The notes: generated from the letters alone by a model not told the origin. A DNA stretch of 9,049 nt from Promethearchaeota archaeon (GCA_019058515.1 JAHPYY010000081.1:1-9049); one strand, 5' to 3'; positions 1 to 8,000 are shown, numbered from the stretch's first letter. Translations and numbers: made by a program.

Positions 1-77
1 GCCTTAGCGCGCTCTTTCAGTTCTTTTAAAGAATTTTCGCTGGCAGAAAAATCAGAAGGAAAGCTTTTAATCGACAT
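1..77 (-). CDS. 5' end of an unknown protein gene (partial)
   Basis: Read on the minus strand, an ATG at 77-75 opens a frame with no stop for 25 codons, up to the window edge. The visible product begins MSIKSFPSDF and continues with a polar, lysine- and glutamate-rich stretch ending KELKERAK. That stretch looks like the start of a helix or a short disordered N-terminus. No domain can be named from so little. Support comes mainly from position: a minus-strand TATA-like sequence (100-109) lies about 27 bases upstream of the ATG. That is the spacing expected for a leaderless archaeal transcript. The gene is divergent from the TFB-like gene at 173. The rest lies outside the window, so function and length are unknown. 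Confidence 0.5.
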   Translation of the reverse strand, partial: MSIKSFPSDFSASENSLKELKERAK

Positions 78-99
78 TATTTGATTACAAGATTCGTTG

Positions 100-109
100 T
101 TTATAAATA
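100..109 (-). promoter_or_regulatory. TATA box for the minus-strand gene at 1-77
   Basis: The minus strand reads TATTTATAAA here, close to the archaeal TATA consensus. Its centre is about 27 bases before the ATG at 77, so transcription should begin at or within a few bases of the start codon. It sits about 35 bases from the opposing TATA box at 139-147, making 78-172 a compact divergent promoter region. Confidence 0.45.
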
Positions 110-138
110 AAAATCATAAATGGAAAAAACCGTCAATG

Positions 139-147
139 TTTATATAT
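139..147 (+). promoter_or_regulatory. TATA box for the TFB-like gene
   Basis: TTTATATAT is a near-perfect archaeal TATA box centred about 30 bases before the ATG at 173. The predicted transcription start is roughly 168-172, giving a leaderless or nearly leaderless mRNA. No Shine-Dalgarno sequence lies between the box and the ATG. Confidence 0.65.
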
Positions 148-172
148 GCGCGTCATAAGATTTTAATTTAAT

Positions 173-757
173 ATGGATCTAGAGGAAGTAACAGCGCTTT
201 CAGAATTGATCGGTAAGCTCGAGATCGATCGAAACAAAGAAGAAATTCTAGCGACGGCAACCGAAATCTATAATGCTATAAATCTAAAACCTAAGAAAAA
301 GTACTTAGAGGTCTGCCTTCTATATTCCTGCAAGCTAAACTCGATTCCAATTACTTTATTCGATGTGTCCAGGGGTGCAAATAAACCGTTCAAAACGATA
401 AAGACCCAATACTCGCGATTGCTAAAAAACGGTCTCAAACATTCATGCTTGATTGCTCCCGCTAATAACCCTTTTTCTCATATAGATAGAATTGGAAAGG
501 CGTTAAAACTTAGCGAAACAATAATAGCGGAATCTCGGAGGATACTTAAGGAATTCTTAAAGAAAAGATCCATTTCGGGGAAAAATCCTATTCCTTATGC
601 TGCTACTACTCTATACTTGGTCAGCAAAAAAAACCACATTAACATTATAAAATCAGAGATCACTGAAAAAGTAAACTTATCGGAACCTGTTTGGAGAGAC
701 AGAATAAAAGAACTATCGCAATTTATAAGACTTAACGCTTTGACTAGCAACATTTAA
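173..757 (+). CDS. TFB-like protein, two cyclin folds without zinc ribbon
   Basis: This 194-residue protein resembles the C-terminal core of archaeal transcription factor B. That core binds TBP and the DNA flanking the TATA box. A first cyclin-like repeat spans about residues 15-90 and a second about 100-187. The second is the clearer match: GKNPIPYAATTLYLV (136-150) corresponds to the GKsPaglAAAalYla helix of TFB. It is followed by a helix-turn-helix (about 158-183) ending in a recognition helix with VNLSEPVWRDRIKEL. A full TFB is about 300 residues and starts with a zinc ribbon and B-reader that recruit RNA polymerase. Both are absent here, and the frame cannot be extended upstream because the promoter is there. 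It may therefore bind TBP-promoter DNA without recruiting polymerase (competitor or repressor), or it may need a partner carrying the ribbon. The start is set by ATG 173 with the TATA box at 139. TFB-like identity is fairly secure; the role is inference. Confidence 0.8.
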   Translation: MDLEEVTALSELIGKLEIDRNKEEILATATEIYNAINLKPKKKYLEVCLLYSCKLNSIPITLFDVSRGANKPFKTIKTQYSRLLKNGLKHSCLIAPANNPFSHIDRIGKALKLSETIIAESRRILKEFLKKRSISGKNPIPYAATTLYLVSKKNHINIIKSEITEKVNLSEPVWRDRIKELSQFIRLNALTSNI

Positions 758-763
758 TTTTTT
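758..763 (+). terminator. Oligo-T terminator after the TFB-like gene
   Basis: Six consecutive T residues follow the TAA stop (755-757) directly. Archaeal RNA polymerase terminates at such T tracts without a hairpin, and none is visible here. The assignment is by position and composition only. Confidence 0.35.
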
Positions 764-797
764 CTAAAAATAATTAACTCAAAATAAAGCGGCATCA

Positions 798-806
798 TTT
801 TATATA
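798..806 (+). promoter_or_regulatory. Orphan TATA box, plus strand
   Basis: TTTATATAT matches the box at 139-147 exactly. It should start transcription near 825-832. No sizeable plus-strand gene follows. The only frame is a 10-codon one, ATG 842 to TAA 872-874, and beyond 892 the transcript would run antisense to the NusA-like gene. It could drive a small RNA, an antisense RNA or a tiny peptide, or be a relic. In AT-rich DNA it could also be chance. Confidence 0.4.
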
Positions 807-891
807 TGTGTGATATAGATCTAAACCTGTATTTATTACTGATGTCATTTGAAATTCGTTTTAAAATATATTAAATCTATCAACCCTTGAA

Positions 892-1515
892 CTAAAGATC
901 GCTTGGGGGATTGACCTTAGCATTCGGTCTGAGACCGTTTGATAGACGCTTTTTCAAAAAATCATATCCTATCTTAGGAAGCCATAGTTTTATCGGTACA
1001 TTGTAAATTGCACATGAAATGTTTTTCTCAAGTAGCTTGTCCACCTTCTTGATATATTCTCCGTTTTTACCTATTGCAACGAGTCTATCGTTTTGAAAGA
1101 TAAATTTTAGTAATACTACATGCTTTCCGTTATACCCATCTATACCAAGCAATTTAATGTCGTGGATATAGACATCTGGGAATAACGCAAATATTTGTTT
1201 TATAAGGTTGTTTTCAAATCTTATTATGGCAATTTTCTTCTTTAAATCGTCTCTAAGAACATTCTTGTATAAAATCGCATCGAAATATTCTTGATTACTC
1301 ACAAAAAAGAAAACGAAATCGTCCATTACGATAATTCGTTTAGGTTTAATTCGAGTTTTATGCCAAAAATAGCGATATAGAGAAATTTCTAAGTTAGTGT
1401 GCTTCGCCTTGATTCTAATTGGCTGATATAGAAATCTTTTTTCGTCGTAGACGGAGTAACCAGAGACATCAGCTTCTATTGAACTATATGGATCAAATTC
1501 TAGTACGGACACCAT
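892..1515 (-). CDS. Divergent NusA-like KH-domain protein
   Basis: This 207-residue minus-strand protein has a C-terminal half laid out like archaeal NusA, a small protein of two KH domains that binds RNA and associates with transcription. The second KH domain (about 116-172) has a clear GxxG loop, AIGKNGEYIKKVDKLL (147-162), very close to the archaeal NusA loop and helix. The upstream segment (about 61-112) has the strand order of KH1, including IIVMDDFVFFFV and the linker helix ENNLIKQIFALF. Where KH1 should carry GxxG it reads ILYKNVL, so this domain has probably lost canonical RNA binding. The first ~55 residues (SVYDEKRFLYQPIRI and following) and the last ~30 are not part of the usual ~150-residue protein. 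The gene faces the small zinc-finger-like gene across a divergent promoter region. A different two-KH protein is the main alternative. The domain call is by eye from motif and order. Confidence 0.6.
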   Translation of the reverse strand: MVSVLEFDPYSSIEADVSGYSVYDEKRFLYQPIRIKAKHTNLEISLYRYFWHKTRIKPKRIIVMDDFVFFFVSNQEYFDAILYKNVLRDDLKKKIAIIRFENNLIKQIFALFPDVYIHDIKLLGIDGYNGKHVVLLKFIFQNDRLVAIGKNGEYIKKVDKLLEKNISCAIYNVPIKLWLPKIGYDFLKKRLSNGLRPNAKVNPPSDL

Positions 1516-1531
1516 GTAAGATAAGATCGAA

Positions 1532-1543
1532 ATTTATATTTAA
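1532..1543 (-). promoter_or_regulatory. TATA box for the NusA-like gene
   Basis: The minus strand reads TTTAAATATAAA here, centred about 23 bases before the ATG at 1515. That fits a leaderless start. The opposing plus-strand TATA box (1567-1577) is about 30 bases away, so initiation complexes on the two could interfere with each other. Confidence 0.5.
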
Positions 1544-1566
1544 ATCACGATAAAAAAATCACTTAA

Positions 1567-1577
1567 TTTTATATATA
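1567..1577 (+). promoter_or_regulatory. TATA box upstream of the small zinc-finger-like gene
   Basis: TTTTATATATA is a strong TATA box predicting transcription from about 1597-1603, which leaves a leader of about 40 bases before the ATG at 1644. A second weaker TATA-like sequence, TTTATAC at 1587-1593, could instead place the start near 1615. The inverted repeat at 1600-1617 lies over either predicted start region, where a bound repressor would block initiation. Confidence 0.5.
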
Positions 1578-1593
1578 CCGCGAAGCTTTATAC

Positions 1594-1604
1594 AAATTAG
1601 TACA
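1594..1604 (+). repeat. 11-base promoter motif AAATTAGTACA, copy 1
   Basis: The same 11 bases recur at 1898-1908, again just downstream of a TATA box. This copy overlaps the left arm of the inverted repeat at 1600-1617. It may mark a shared operator for the two promoters, although AT-rich 11-mers can recur by chance. Confidence 0.35.
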
Positions 1605-1617
1605 AAATGTATTGTAC
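1600..1617. promoter_or_regulatory. Inverted repeat GTACAA-N6-TTGTAC, possible operator
   Basis: Perfect 6-base arms (1600-1605 and 1612-1617) surround AATGTA. Two arms centred about 12 bases apart would place them on one face of the helix, typical for a dimeric helix-turn-helix regulator. The site lies at the predicted transcription start of the small gene at 1644. Its left-hand 12 bases, GTACAAAATGTA, recur inside that gene at 1660-1671, where they encode part of the CxxC motif. Confidence 0.4.
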
Positions 1618-1643
1618 GAATTAGTTGTAACAAAAGGTTAAAG

Positions 1644-1858
1644 ATGAGCGTATTTGTCTGTACAAAATGTAAAAGGTATGTGAGAATTAGAGCTGAAGAA
1701 TCAAAAAAGTTTTCAAGAACAACCATTTAAGGCATCCTTACGCGATATTAGATCTTAAGGAATTAGATCATACTTACACCGAAGATAGCGTAGAGAGACG
1801 GCGAAAAGCGCATGAACAATTACATTACCAATTTGAAGAGCTTGTAAGAGATTTTTGA
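1644..1858 (+). CDS. Small zinc-finger-like protein split by a -1 frameshift
   Basis: From ATG 1644 the frame reads MSVFVCTKCKRYVRIRAEES and stops at TAA 1728 after 28 codons. The -1 frame is open from there to TGA 1856-1858 and encodes a sensible basic and acidic helical tail, including VERRRKAHEQLHYQFEELV. The two frames join at 1703-1709, which reads A AAA AAG in zero-frame phase, the classic -1 slippery heptamer. The fused product would be 71 residues, with C6-x2-C9 and H28-x2-H31 forming a possible zinc site. The His pair is encoded only after the shift, which supports the reading as one gene. It could be programmed frameshifting, a one-base loss in an A tract (A7 to A6) making a pseudogene, or a sequencing indel. 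A weak AGG lies 6 bases before the ATG. I do not recognise the family. Position suggests a small regulator. Confidence 0.5.
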
Positions 1859-1883
1859 AAACCTTCTCTTCACCCCTCTAGTT

Positions 1884-1892
1884 ATTTATATA
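1884..1892 (+). promoter_or_regulatory. TATA box upstream of the giant TFB-fusion gene
   Basis: ATTTATATA, followed by CT, lies about 38 bases before the ATG of the 18-codon peptide (1926) and about 143 bases before the giant gene. Transcription should begin near 1912-1916. It is preceded by a pyrimidine-rich stretch (1863-1880), not the purine-rich BRE usually bound by TFB, which may make it a weak or unusual promoter for standard TFB. Confidence 0.5.
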
Positions 1893-1897
1893 CTTGA

Positions 1898-1908
1898 AAA
1901 TTAGTACA
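1898..1908 (+). repeat. 11-base promoter motif AAATTAGTACA, copy 2
   Basis: Identical to 1594-1604. Here it lies between the TATA box (1884-1892) and the predicted start, where a bound factor would obstruct polymerase. It has no inverted partner at this site, unlike copy 1. Confidence 0.35.
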
Positions 1909-1925
1909 TAAAATATAGTCATAAA

Positions 1926-1982
1926 ATGGGTTTTGGTTTAGGTCAACTTATATTTAAAGTTGTCATTTCCATCATTGGTTAA
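1926..1982 (+). CDS. 18-residue hydrophobic leader peptide (possible)
   Basis: ATG 1926 to TAA 1980-1982 encodes MGFGLGQLIFKVVISIIG, a glycine-rich hydrophobic peptide with one lysine, long enough for a membrane-inserting helix. It is the first ATG after the predicted transcription start (about 1914), so it should be translated first on the giant gene's mRNA. Its stop overlaps another ATG (TAATG, 1980-1984) opening a 23-codon frame that ends at TGA 2051-2053, inside the giant gene's 5' end. This layout could couple or tune translation of the giant gene. Alternatively it is a small membrane peptide, or chance; at 18 codons coding cannot be shown from the sequence. Confidence 0.3.
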   Translation: MGFGLGQLIFKVVISIIG

Positions 1983-2007
1983 TGGCAGGGTTGTATTTAC
2001 AATGTAA

Positions 2008-2019
2008 ACAGATATCTGT
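2008..2019. promoter_or_regulatory. Perfect 12-base palindrome ACAGATATCTGT
   Basis: This palindrome ends 11 bases before the TTG start of the giant gene. It could be a protein-binding site or an mRNA hairpin stem with no loop, so a DNA role is likelier. A near copy (ACAGGTATCTGT) occurs at 8941-8952 inside the 3' end of the same gene. Confidence 0.3.
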
Positions 2020-2023
2020 AGGT
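2020..2023 (+). promoter_or_regulatory. AGGT, possible ribosome binding site for the TTG start
   Basis: AGGT matches part of the archaeal Shine-Dalgarno core (GGAGGTGA) and ends 7 bases before TTG 2031. It is the main local support for initiation at TTG. The frame has a TAG at 2019-2021 just upstream and no in-frame ATG for about the first 190 codons. Confidence 0.3.
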
Positions 2024-2030
2024 ATTCATT

Positions 2031-5000
2031 TTGGCTGCGTTAACAGAGATTGAGGAGGTTTCGTTAACCCGACAGAATCTAGGGAAGGAAAAGATAGATT
2101 TTTCCAGCGAGTTTTCGAAACGGATAAAAAAAGAGGTGAACCGCATTCTAAATAGCAGTGATAGTGAGAGCTTAGAAGAAACGCTTGCCTCTTCGAAACA
2201 ATATGTAGATTTAATTACTAAGCGAATTAATTCGCCGTATTTTAAATTCCTCCAAGTATTTTTTGCCTGTCCGGGCAAAAAGGCGTTGTTCTATCGAGAA
2301 AATCTGCCATATAGAACAGATCTTTCTACGATTGAACTATATCTTTACAATATTGGAGAACATTTTGAATTCGATAAATTAGTAAAAGAGGACTTTAAAA
2401 TATGCTATAGCGAAAGTTATGTCCAGGAATGGATCCGAGATATTATTAAAATTGGGGATTTTGAAATCCTTAAGCGTCATTATAAAATAAAGAATCGAGA
2501 ACTACCTTCTACCCTCACAGAATTCGTAAAATATGTAGAAAATATCAAAGGCTCTAAATGGGGGGTTAGAAACCTATCCATAACGGCTGATCTTGATTCT
2601 ATGGGTAAAGTCGAATTGGAGGGGGCGCTCCTTAAAGAACTCGTAGCGCTTAATCTTTTGATACCTCCGCAAAAATCCGAGGATCTTTTTTTTACCAAGT
2701 TAACCCAAGGTTTTAAACTTAACGGATACGATCGCATTTTATTTTTACTCGAACATGAGGAAACGCATTCATTAATGAAAGATTACCTGCGCTATTTTAG
2801 GATTTTTGCTACATCTCACGGTTGGAGCTTAATCGGAAAGCCAGCAGGCTATTTGTTAAAAGAATTTAAAACGTTTAAGAACCAAAAGAAAAGTTTTAAT
2901 AATTTTTGGCTCCAAAAACAAGACTCTGCTGGCGTTACTTGCGATCCTCAGAAAGTAGAGCAATGGTATAATGACCTAGAGAGATATAAAGATGTCCTAA
3001 CCTTGAAAGGCGCATACGATAAGCTTGGCGTAAAGATCCCTAAATGGGATGTCTTTATGCTTAGCCTTGAGAAATATAAACTTCGGACCGAAATAGTTAA
3101 AACCTGCGCATCAGATTTTATAGAATACGGGAGCTTTGACAAGATAAAACGTTCCAAGTTAACCGAAGGTTCTATATTCCCTAAAGCGTATAAAAGATTT
3201 TTAGATAAGATTAAAGATCTAAAAGGAAAAGAATACGCTAACTGGAAAAGGCATAACTCGAAAATATACGTTTCAAAGAATCAACTTAAAACGAATATAC
3301 ACCTATCGAGGTTTTTGTGTAAGATGTTATTATCAAAGCTAGCCTGCCTTTCTAAAGAAGATTTTAGAAATGAGATTTCAGAAGAAATATTTTCTAATCA
3401 AAATGTAGAAACCGAGAGACTCCGTTTCTTGTTAAGCCAACCAGAAACTAAAGACATAGTGTTAAATTACTTAGAGGCGCTAAGATTATTGGTAATATCG
3501 TCAGGAACGGCTTTTCTTGAATGGCCAGACTATAAATTGAAATTGAAAGTTTCCCTTTATACGAAGTTTGCTGCTCATAGTAAAATAATAAACTTAATTT
3601 TTACAAATTTCTATAATTCGGAAAAAAAAATACCCGATGAGCAATTATTCAATGTCTCCATTGGAAAATGTGGCACGAATTCAATAAAATCAGTTAAAAC
3701 GCAGTTTATCACATACAGAAGGCCCATTCTGCAAAAATGGGAAGGATATTTTACAAAGCTAAAAGGTTTTTTAAATGCTAAAAAATTCTTTTCGGAGAAA
3801 GATATTCCGTTTCCAGACTGGCGAACTTTTATACTTAATCTAGAAAGGCACATTAAAATTTCCGATTGGATGCAGAAATATGTAGAACTTGGAAGTTTCC
3901 ATGACGTTAGAGAATTTTTTAACGCCAAGCAAGAAGATTTTCCCTCAAGCGAACTTACCTTTGATAAAAAACTATCAAATTACATGGGGCGCTATCAATA
4001 TAAAAAATGGCGTAAGTACAACGAAAACTTAATTCCTGATTCCCTCACGAAGCCGTTTGGATGTGTAAATCTGTCCGTATCTCGATTAATTTGCACAGTT
4101 TTACTTGAATCCCACCCTTTTATTTCTGAAAAAGAAATAATTAGCGATTTACTAGAAAGCTCATGTTTAAACCTTAGCGCAAGGTTTAAATATTTGATTT
4201 CTCAATCTGTTATCTCGAAATCAATTCTTCAATACATACAAAATTTAAGAATATTGAGAATACTCTATGGAGAAAGCATAAGAAAATGGTCACTGAATAT
4301 CCTACAGAAAAAGCTTACGATACTAGTTCTTACTGAAAGCTTTCGTTCTAAAGTCATGGTTATAGCAGATCGTTATCCTAAAGTCAAGCCAAAAGAAATA
4401 ATGGTTGTTTTTCCTGAGAAAGAAATAGAACGCGTATACGAATACCTTTATGAGTATAGGAATTCTAAAGATAGATGTCGCTCTAACCGATTAGAGCAAT
4501 CAATAGGGTATGACGAGAAGCAAATAGAAAAATGGATAAAGGATTTTTATAAGTTTGGCACTTATGGAAAATTAAAAGCATATTATGGCAAAAATAACTT
4601 CTATATTGCAGGTACAATTGCAAGATTTGAAAAGCTGCTAAAAATTTATTTTGGACCTGTTAAGTTTGAAGATTGGAGAAGTAAAAATTATTTCTTTAAT
4701 ATCGATCATAAAACTAATACATTTTACAAGTTTAACCCAGGTGTTTGTAAGCTACTATGCCGAGAAATATTTTCGGTTATTCCTTCCATACCGAATAAAC
4801 GATATATTGAAACAATTGAGCATTATATCAAGAAGCATCAATTGAGAAGGTTGTCTTTTCTAATAAAGAACCCTGAAACTAGAGATCAAGTTATTGAACA
4901 GCTCATTATTTTAAGAAATGTTGTAGAATGGAAGGGAGAGGGGGTTCTATCTTACTCTAGCGGAGAGTTAAGCGATAAGTTCTCTTATGTTAGAAAAACT

Positions 5001-8000
5001 TACAAGGATAATCGGTTAGCTATTAGGCTTGTTGAATGTGGATTTATCAGTAAAAAATCAGTTCAATGGTTTAAAGATTTTTCGCAATCTAGAGATTTTT
5101 TTATATTTAAGAAAAGGTATACTAAGGAAAACCAAGAGGTTCCTAATTGGAAGAAATTAATGGGGTCTATTTGCAAAATTCAACTTCAAAAAAGGTTAAT
5201 CAACGAAAACAACATAGCTCGGCTATGTAGAAAAACCATCAACGCCCCCTTTCGGCAAAGCGAATACCTTAATTCAATATTGCTTTATTTAAGAAAAAGC
5301 GAAAGCGGACGACTGTTTCAGGTTTTTCCCAAAAAACAGATCTTTAATCTACTAAAAAAAGAATTCTTTCCGTTTAGAGACTTTGTAATAAATAAGGGAT
5401 GGGGCTTATTAAATTTAACAAATTCCCAGCTAATACGCGATTATAAAGTATTTGCCGAGCTTAAACAAGCATTAAAAGGTTTTGACTCAGCAGGAAGCGA
5501 AAAAAAGAGCAGTGAATATAACTGCAAAATAGTAAGCGATTGGGTAGAAGATATTAAAAAATACGGGAGCGTTGTGGCTTTACAAAAAGCGTACGATGAC
5601 GCTGGTAAAAAAATACCCGATTTATTCACTTTCAAATGGAATGTCCAAAACATCGATATATTAATATCTAAATTAGCTAATGACTTTATCAGTCATGGGA
5701 GTTTCCTAGAGCTAAAAACAGCTTTTAGAAAAAAGGGTCAACCGTTTCCTGAGACTATGACTGAATTTTTCAACTTAATTAAGAAAATAAAGGGTAGTAA
5801 TTTCAAGAAGTGGAAGCGCTATAACACTAAATTAGAATTGGATTGGGAAAATAATTCGTTGTCTGAAAGTAATTTATTTGCGGCTAGGAAGTTATGTAAA
5901 ATCTTTTTATCATTTTCTCCATGGTTAGAAGAGGAAGTTTTCTTGAGCCTTGTAAATAAAGAAATCTTGGAGGAAAGAGCAGATGACGCTCGATTTGAAA
6001 GAATTCGTTTCTTATTATCCCAACCTAAATCAAACGAAATTGTTTCGAAGTATTTTTGTAAATTATGGTGTCTTGTTAAATCCGAAGGAGAAACTGCTTT
6101 AACCTTTTCTGACGAAAAATTTAAGGAGAAACTCCAGGCTCTTGATAACCGTAATATTATTAAAATTGAAAGAAATTTTAGTTGGAAAAACGATTTAACG
6201 AGGTTTAAATACCCTATAGTGGAAAAGTGGTTCATGGATTTTAAAAAATACGGAGGATATTACGGGCTTAGAAAAGAATATATAAAAAGAGGCCTCCATG
6301 TGCCTGCTTGGAAGGATCTAATGATTAGCTTAGATAAGCACAGAGAGTTAACAACATGGATGGATCTTCTTATACGATTAGGAGATTATAACAGCGTTAA
6401 AGACTTTTTTATTGAAAGAAGAATAGAATTTCCCAAAACTGAGTTGGATTTTAAATTAATTTTAAAAAAGTATTTAGGAGTTCGATTTTTTACTAATTGG
6501 GTAAAGCGAAACGAGAATATTGCAACTGGAAAGCTACCGATCATAAATAATTTAAGATTGGCAAAGAATTTATGTGGCATAATCCTTAAGATTCCTCCTT
6601 TTATCTCAGAACAAGAATTTCTCGCACAATTTGAAAATCGCGTAGAAGAAGTTGATAGTGAAAGATTTTTATACCTCTATAAAAAAAACAGAGGAAATGA
6701 GGTTGTTTATAGCTATCTTAAGACTTTAAGAACACTGGTTCTTTGTTACGGTAGCAAAACATTAGAATGGTCTCAGGAAACCCTAAGAAAGAGAATTTGT
6801 CTCGTAAATGAAACAAACCAATACGCTTGTCAGATTTATTGTCTTGTAGATAGGTTTCCAAATATTACTACTGACGACATCTTAGTTCTGTTTCCTAATT
6901 TGTGCAGAAAAACAATTACAAACTGTATTTGTGAGAGGAAAGAGCAGTTTACACTCCAAACTAAGGAAAGAGGAGACAATTTTGCTAATGCCCTGGGTTA
7001 TAACGAGGCACTAGTAGAAAAATGGATCGATTTGTTTTATGTTGTTGGAAAGATGGGAGATGTAATAAAAATTTACAAACGAGTCAACCGCACTCTACTG
7101 AATTCGTTTAAATTAGGGAAAAGAATTGGTTCCTTAAGAAGGTACTTAAAAATTTATTTTGGAGAAGAAAAGTTTACCGAATGGAAGGAATATAATTACA
7201 ATTTTACAATTGACTTTAAAAACAATCAGTTTAAAAAATTTAACGCAGAAGTTGCAAGGATTTTGTGTAACGAGATCCTATCCATACGTTTCGATGTTTC
7301 AGAAAAGGATTTTGCAAAAATTATGGAGGAAAAAATACAGACGCATAAATTTTTGCGATTATTGTTTCTATTAAAAAACAACGCCACTAGAGAAATAACA
7401 TTGAATTATTTATCTAATTTAAGGGAAGTTGTAAAGCTTAAAGGAGAAGAAGTTGGAGCGCTAGCAAAAGTACCATTGAGAGACTCAATTAATCATGCAA
7501 AAGATTACCAAGACGTAAATCGTTCGATTCGAAACACTCAGGAGATAGCAAACGGCGAAAGGTTAGCAGAACAATGGTATTACGATCTTATTAAAATAGG
7601 GGATTATTTCAAGCTAAAGAAAAGGTACGAAAAAAAAGGAAAATTTTTACCCAACTGGAAAACATTCATGTATTATGTCAGTGAATTTAGCAAGAAAAAG
7701 AAAGCCGAGAAAAGAAGGAATGCAATCACTAGACTAAAAGAACGCAAGAATAACCAAAGTATTTTCGAAAAGAACGGAGATCCGAAAATATGTCCCGAAT
7801 GCGGCTCCAATAATATTAATCTAATTAACTTCGAATCCATATGCACGAAATGCGGCGTATGCATTGGAGAGAAATACGGAGACTCAACTTTCTTAATGGC
7901 AGACGCAAAAGCGCGCTCAACGGAGGCAAAACAATATGTAGCGTTAGGTAACCGAACCGACTATGTGGGCGGATTAGGTTCGTTTATAGATTACGAAAAA

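Noticed and set aside
832..880. C/D-box small RNA (CTGATGT near 839)
   Set aside because: The C box is imperfect and no matching D, C' and D' boxes at usual spacing were found.
1983..2021. Stop-codon readthrough joining the 18-codon peptide to the giant protein
   Set aside because: Two in-frame stops of different types (TAA 1980, TAG 2019) would both need to be bypassed, and nothing supports that.
1997..2278. 93-codon minus-strand frame over the 5' end of the giant gene
   Set aside because: It overlaps the giant gene's coding start, has no promoter-like sequence upstream (inside the giant gene), and its composition looks like a complement of the lysine-rich coding strand.
2421..5058. Alpha/beta units as homing-endonuclease-associated (HNH-type) repeats
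   Set aside because: The spacing of Gly, Pro and Trp is faintly similar, but the order of motifs differs, the FGSW...AG core is absent, and there is no HNH, GIY-YIG or LAGLIDADG nuclease motif.
5819..6235. 138-codon open frame on the minus strand inside the giant gene
   Set aside because: It lies fully antisense to a repeat unit with clear protein-level homology, has no recognisable domain, and arises from the biased codon use of the real gene.
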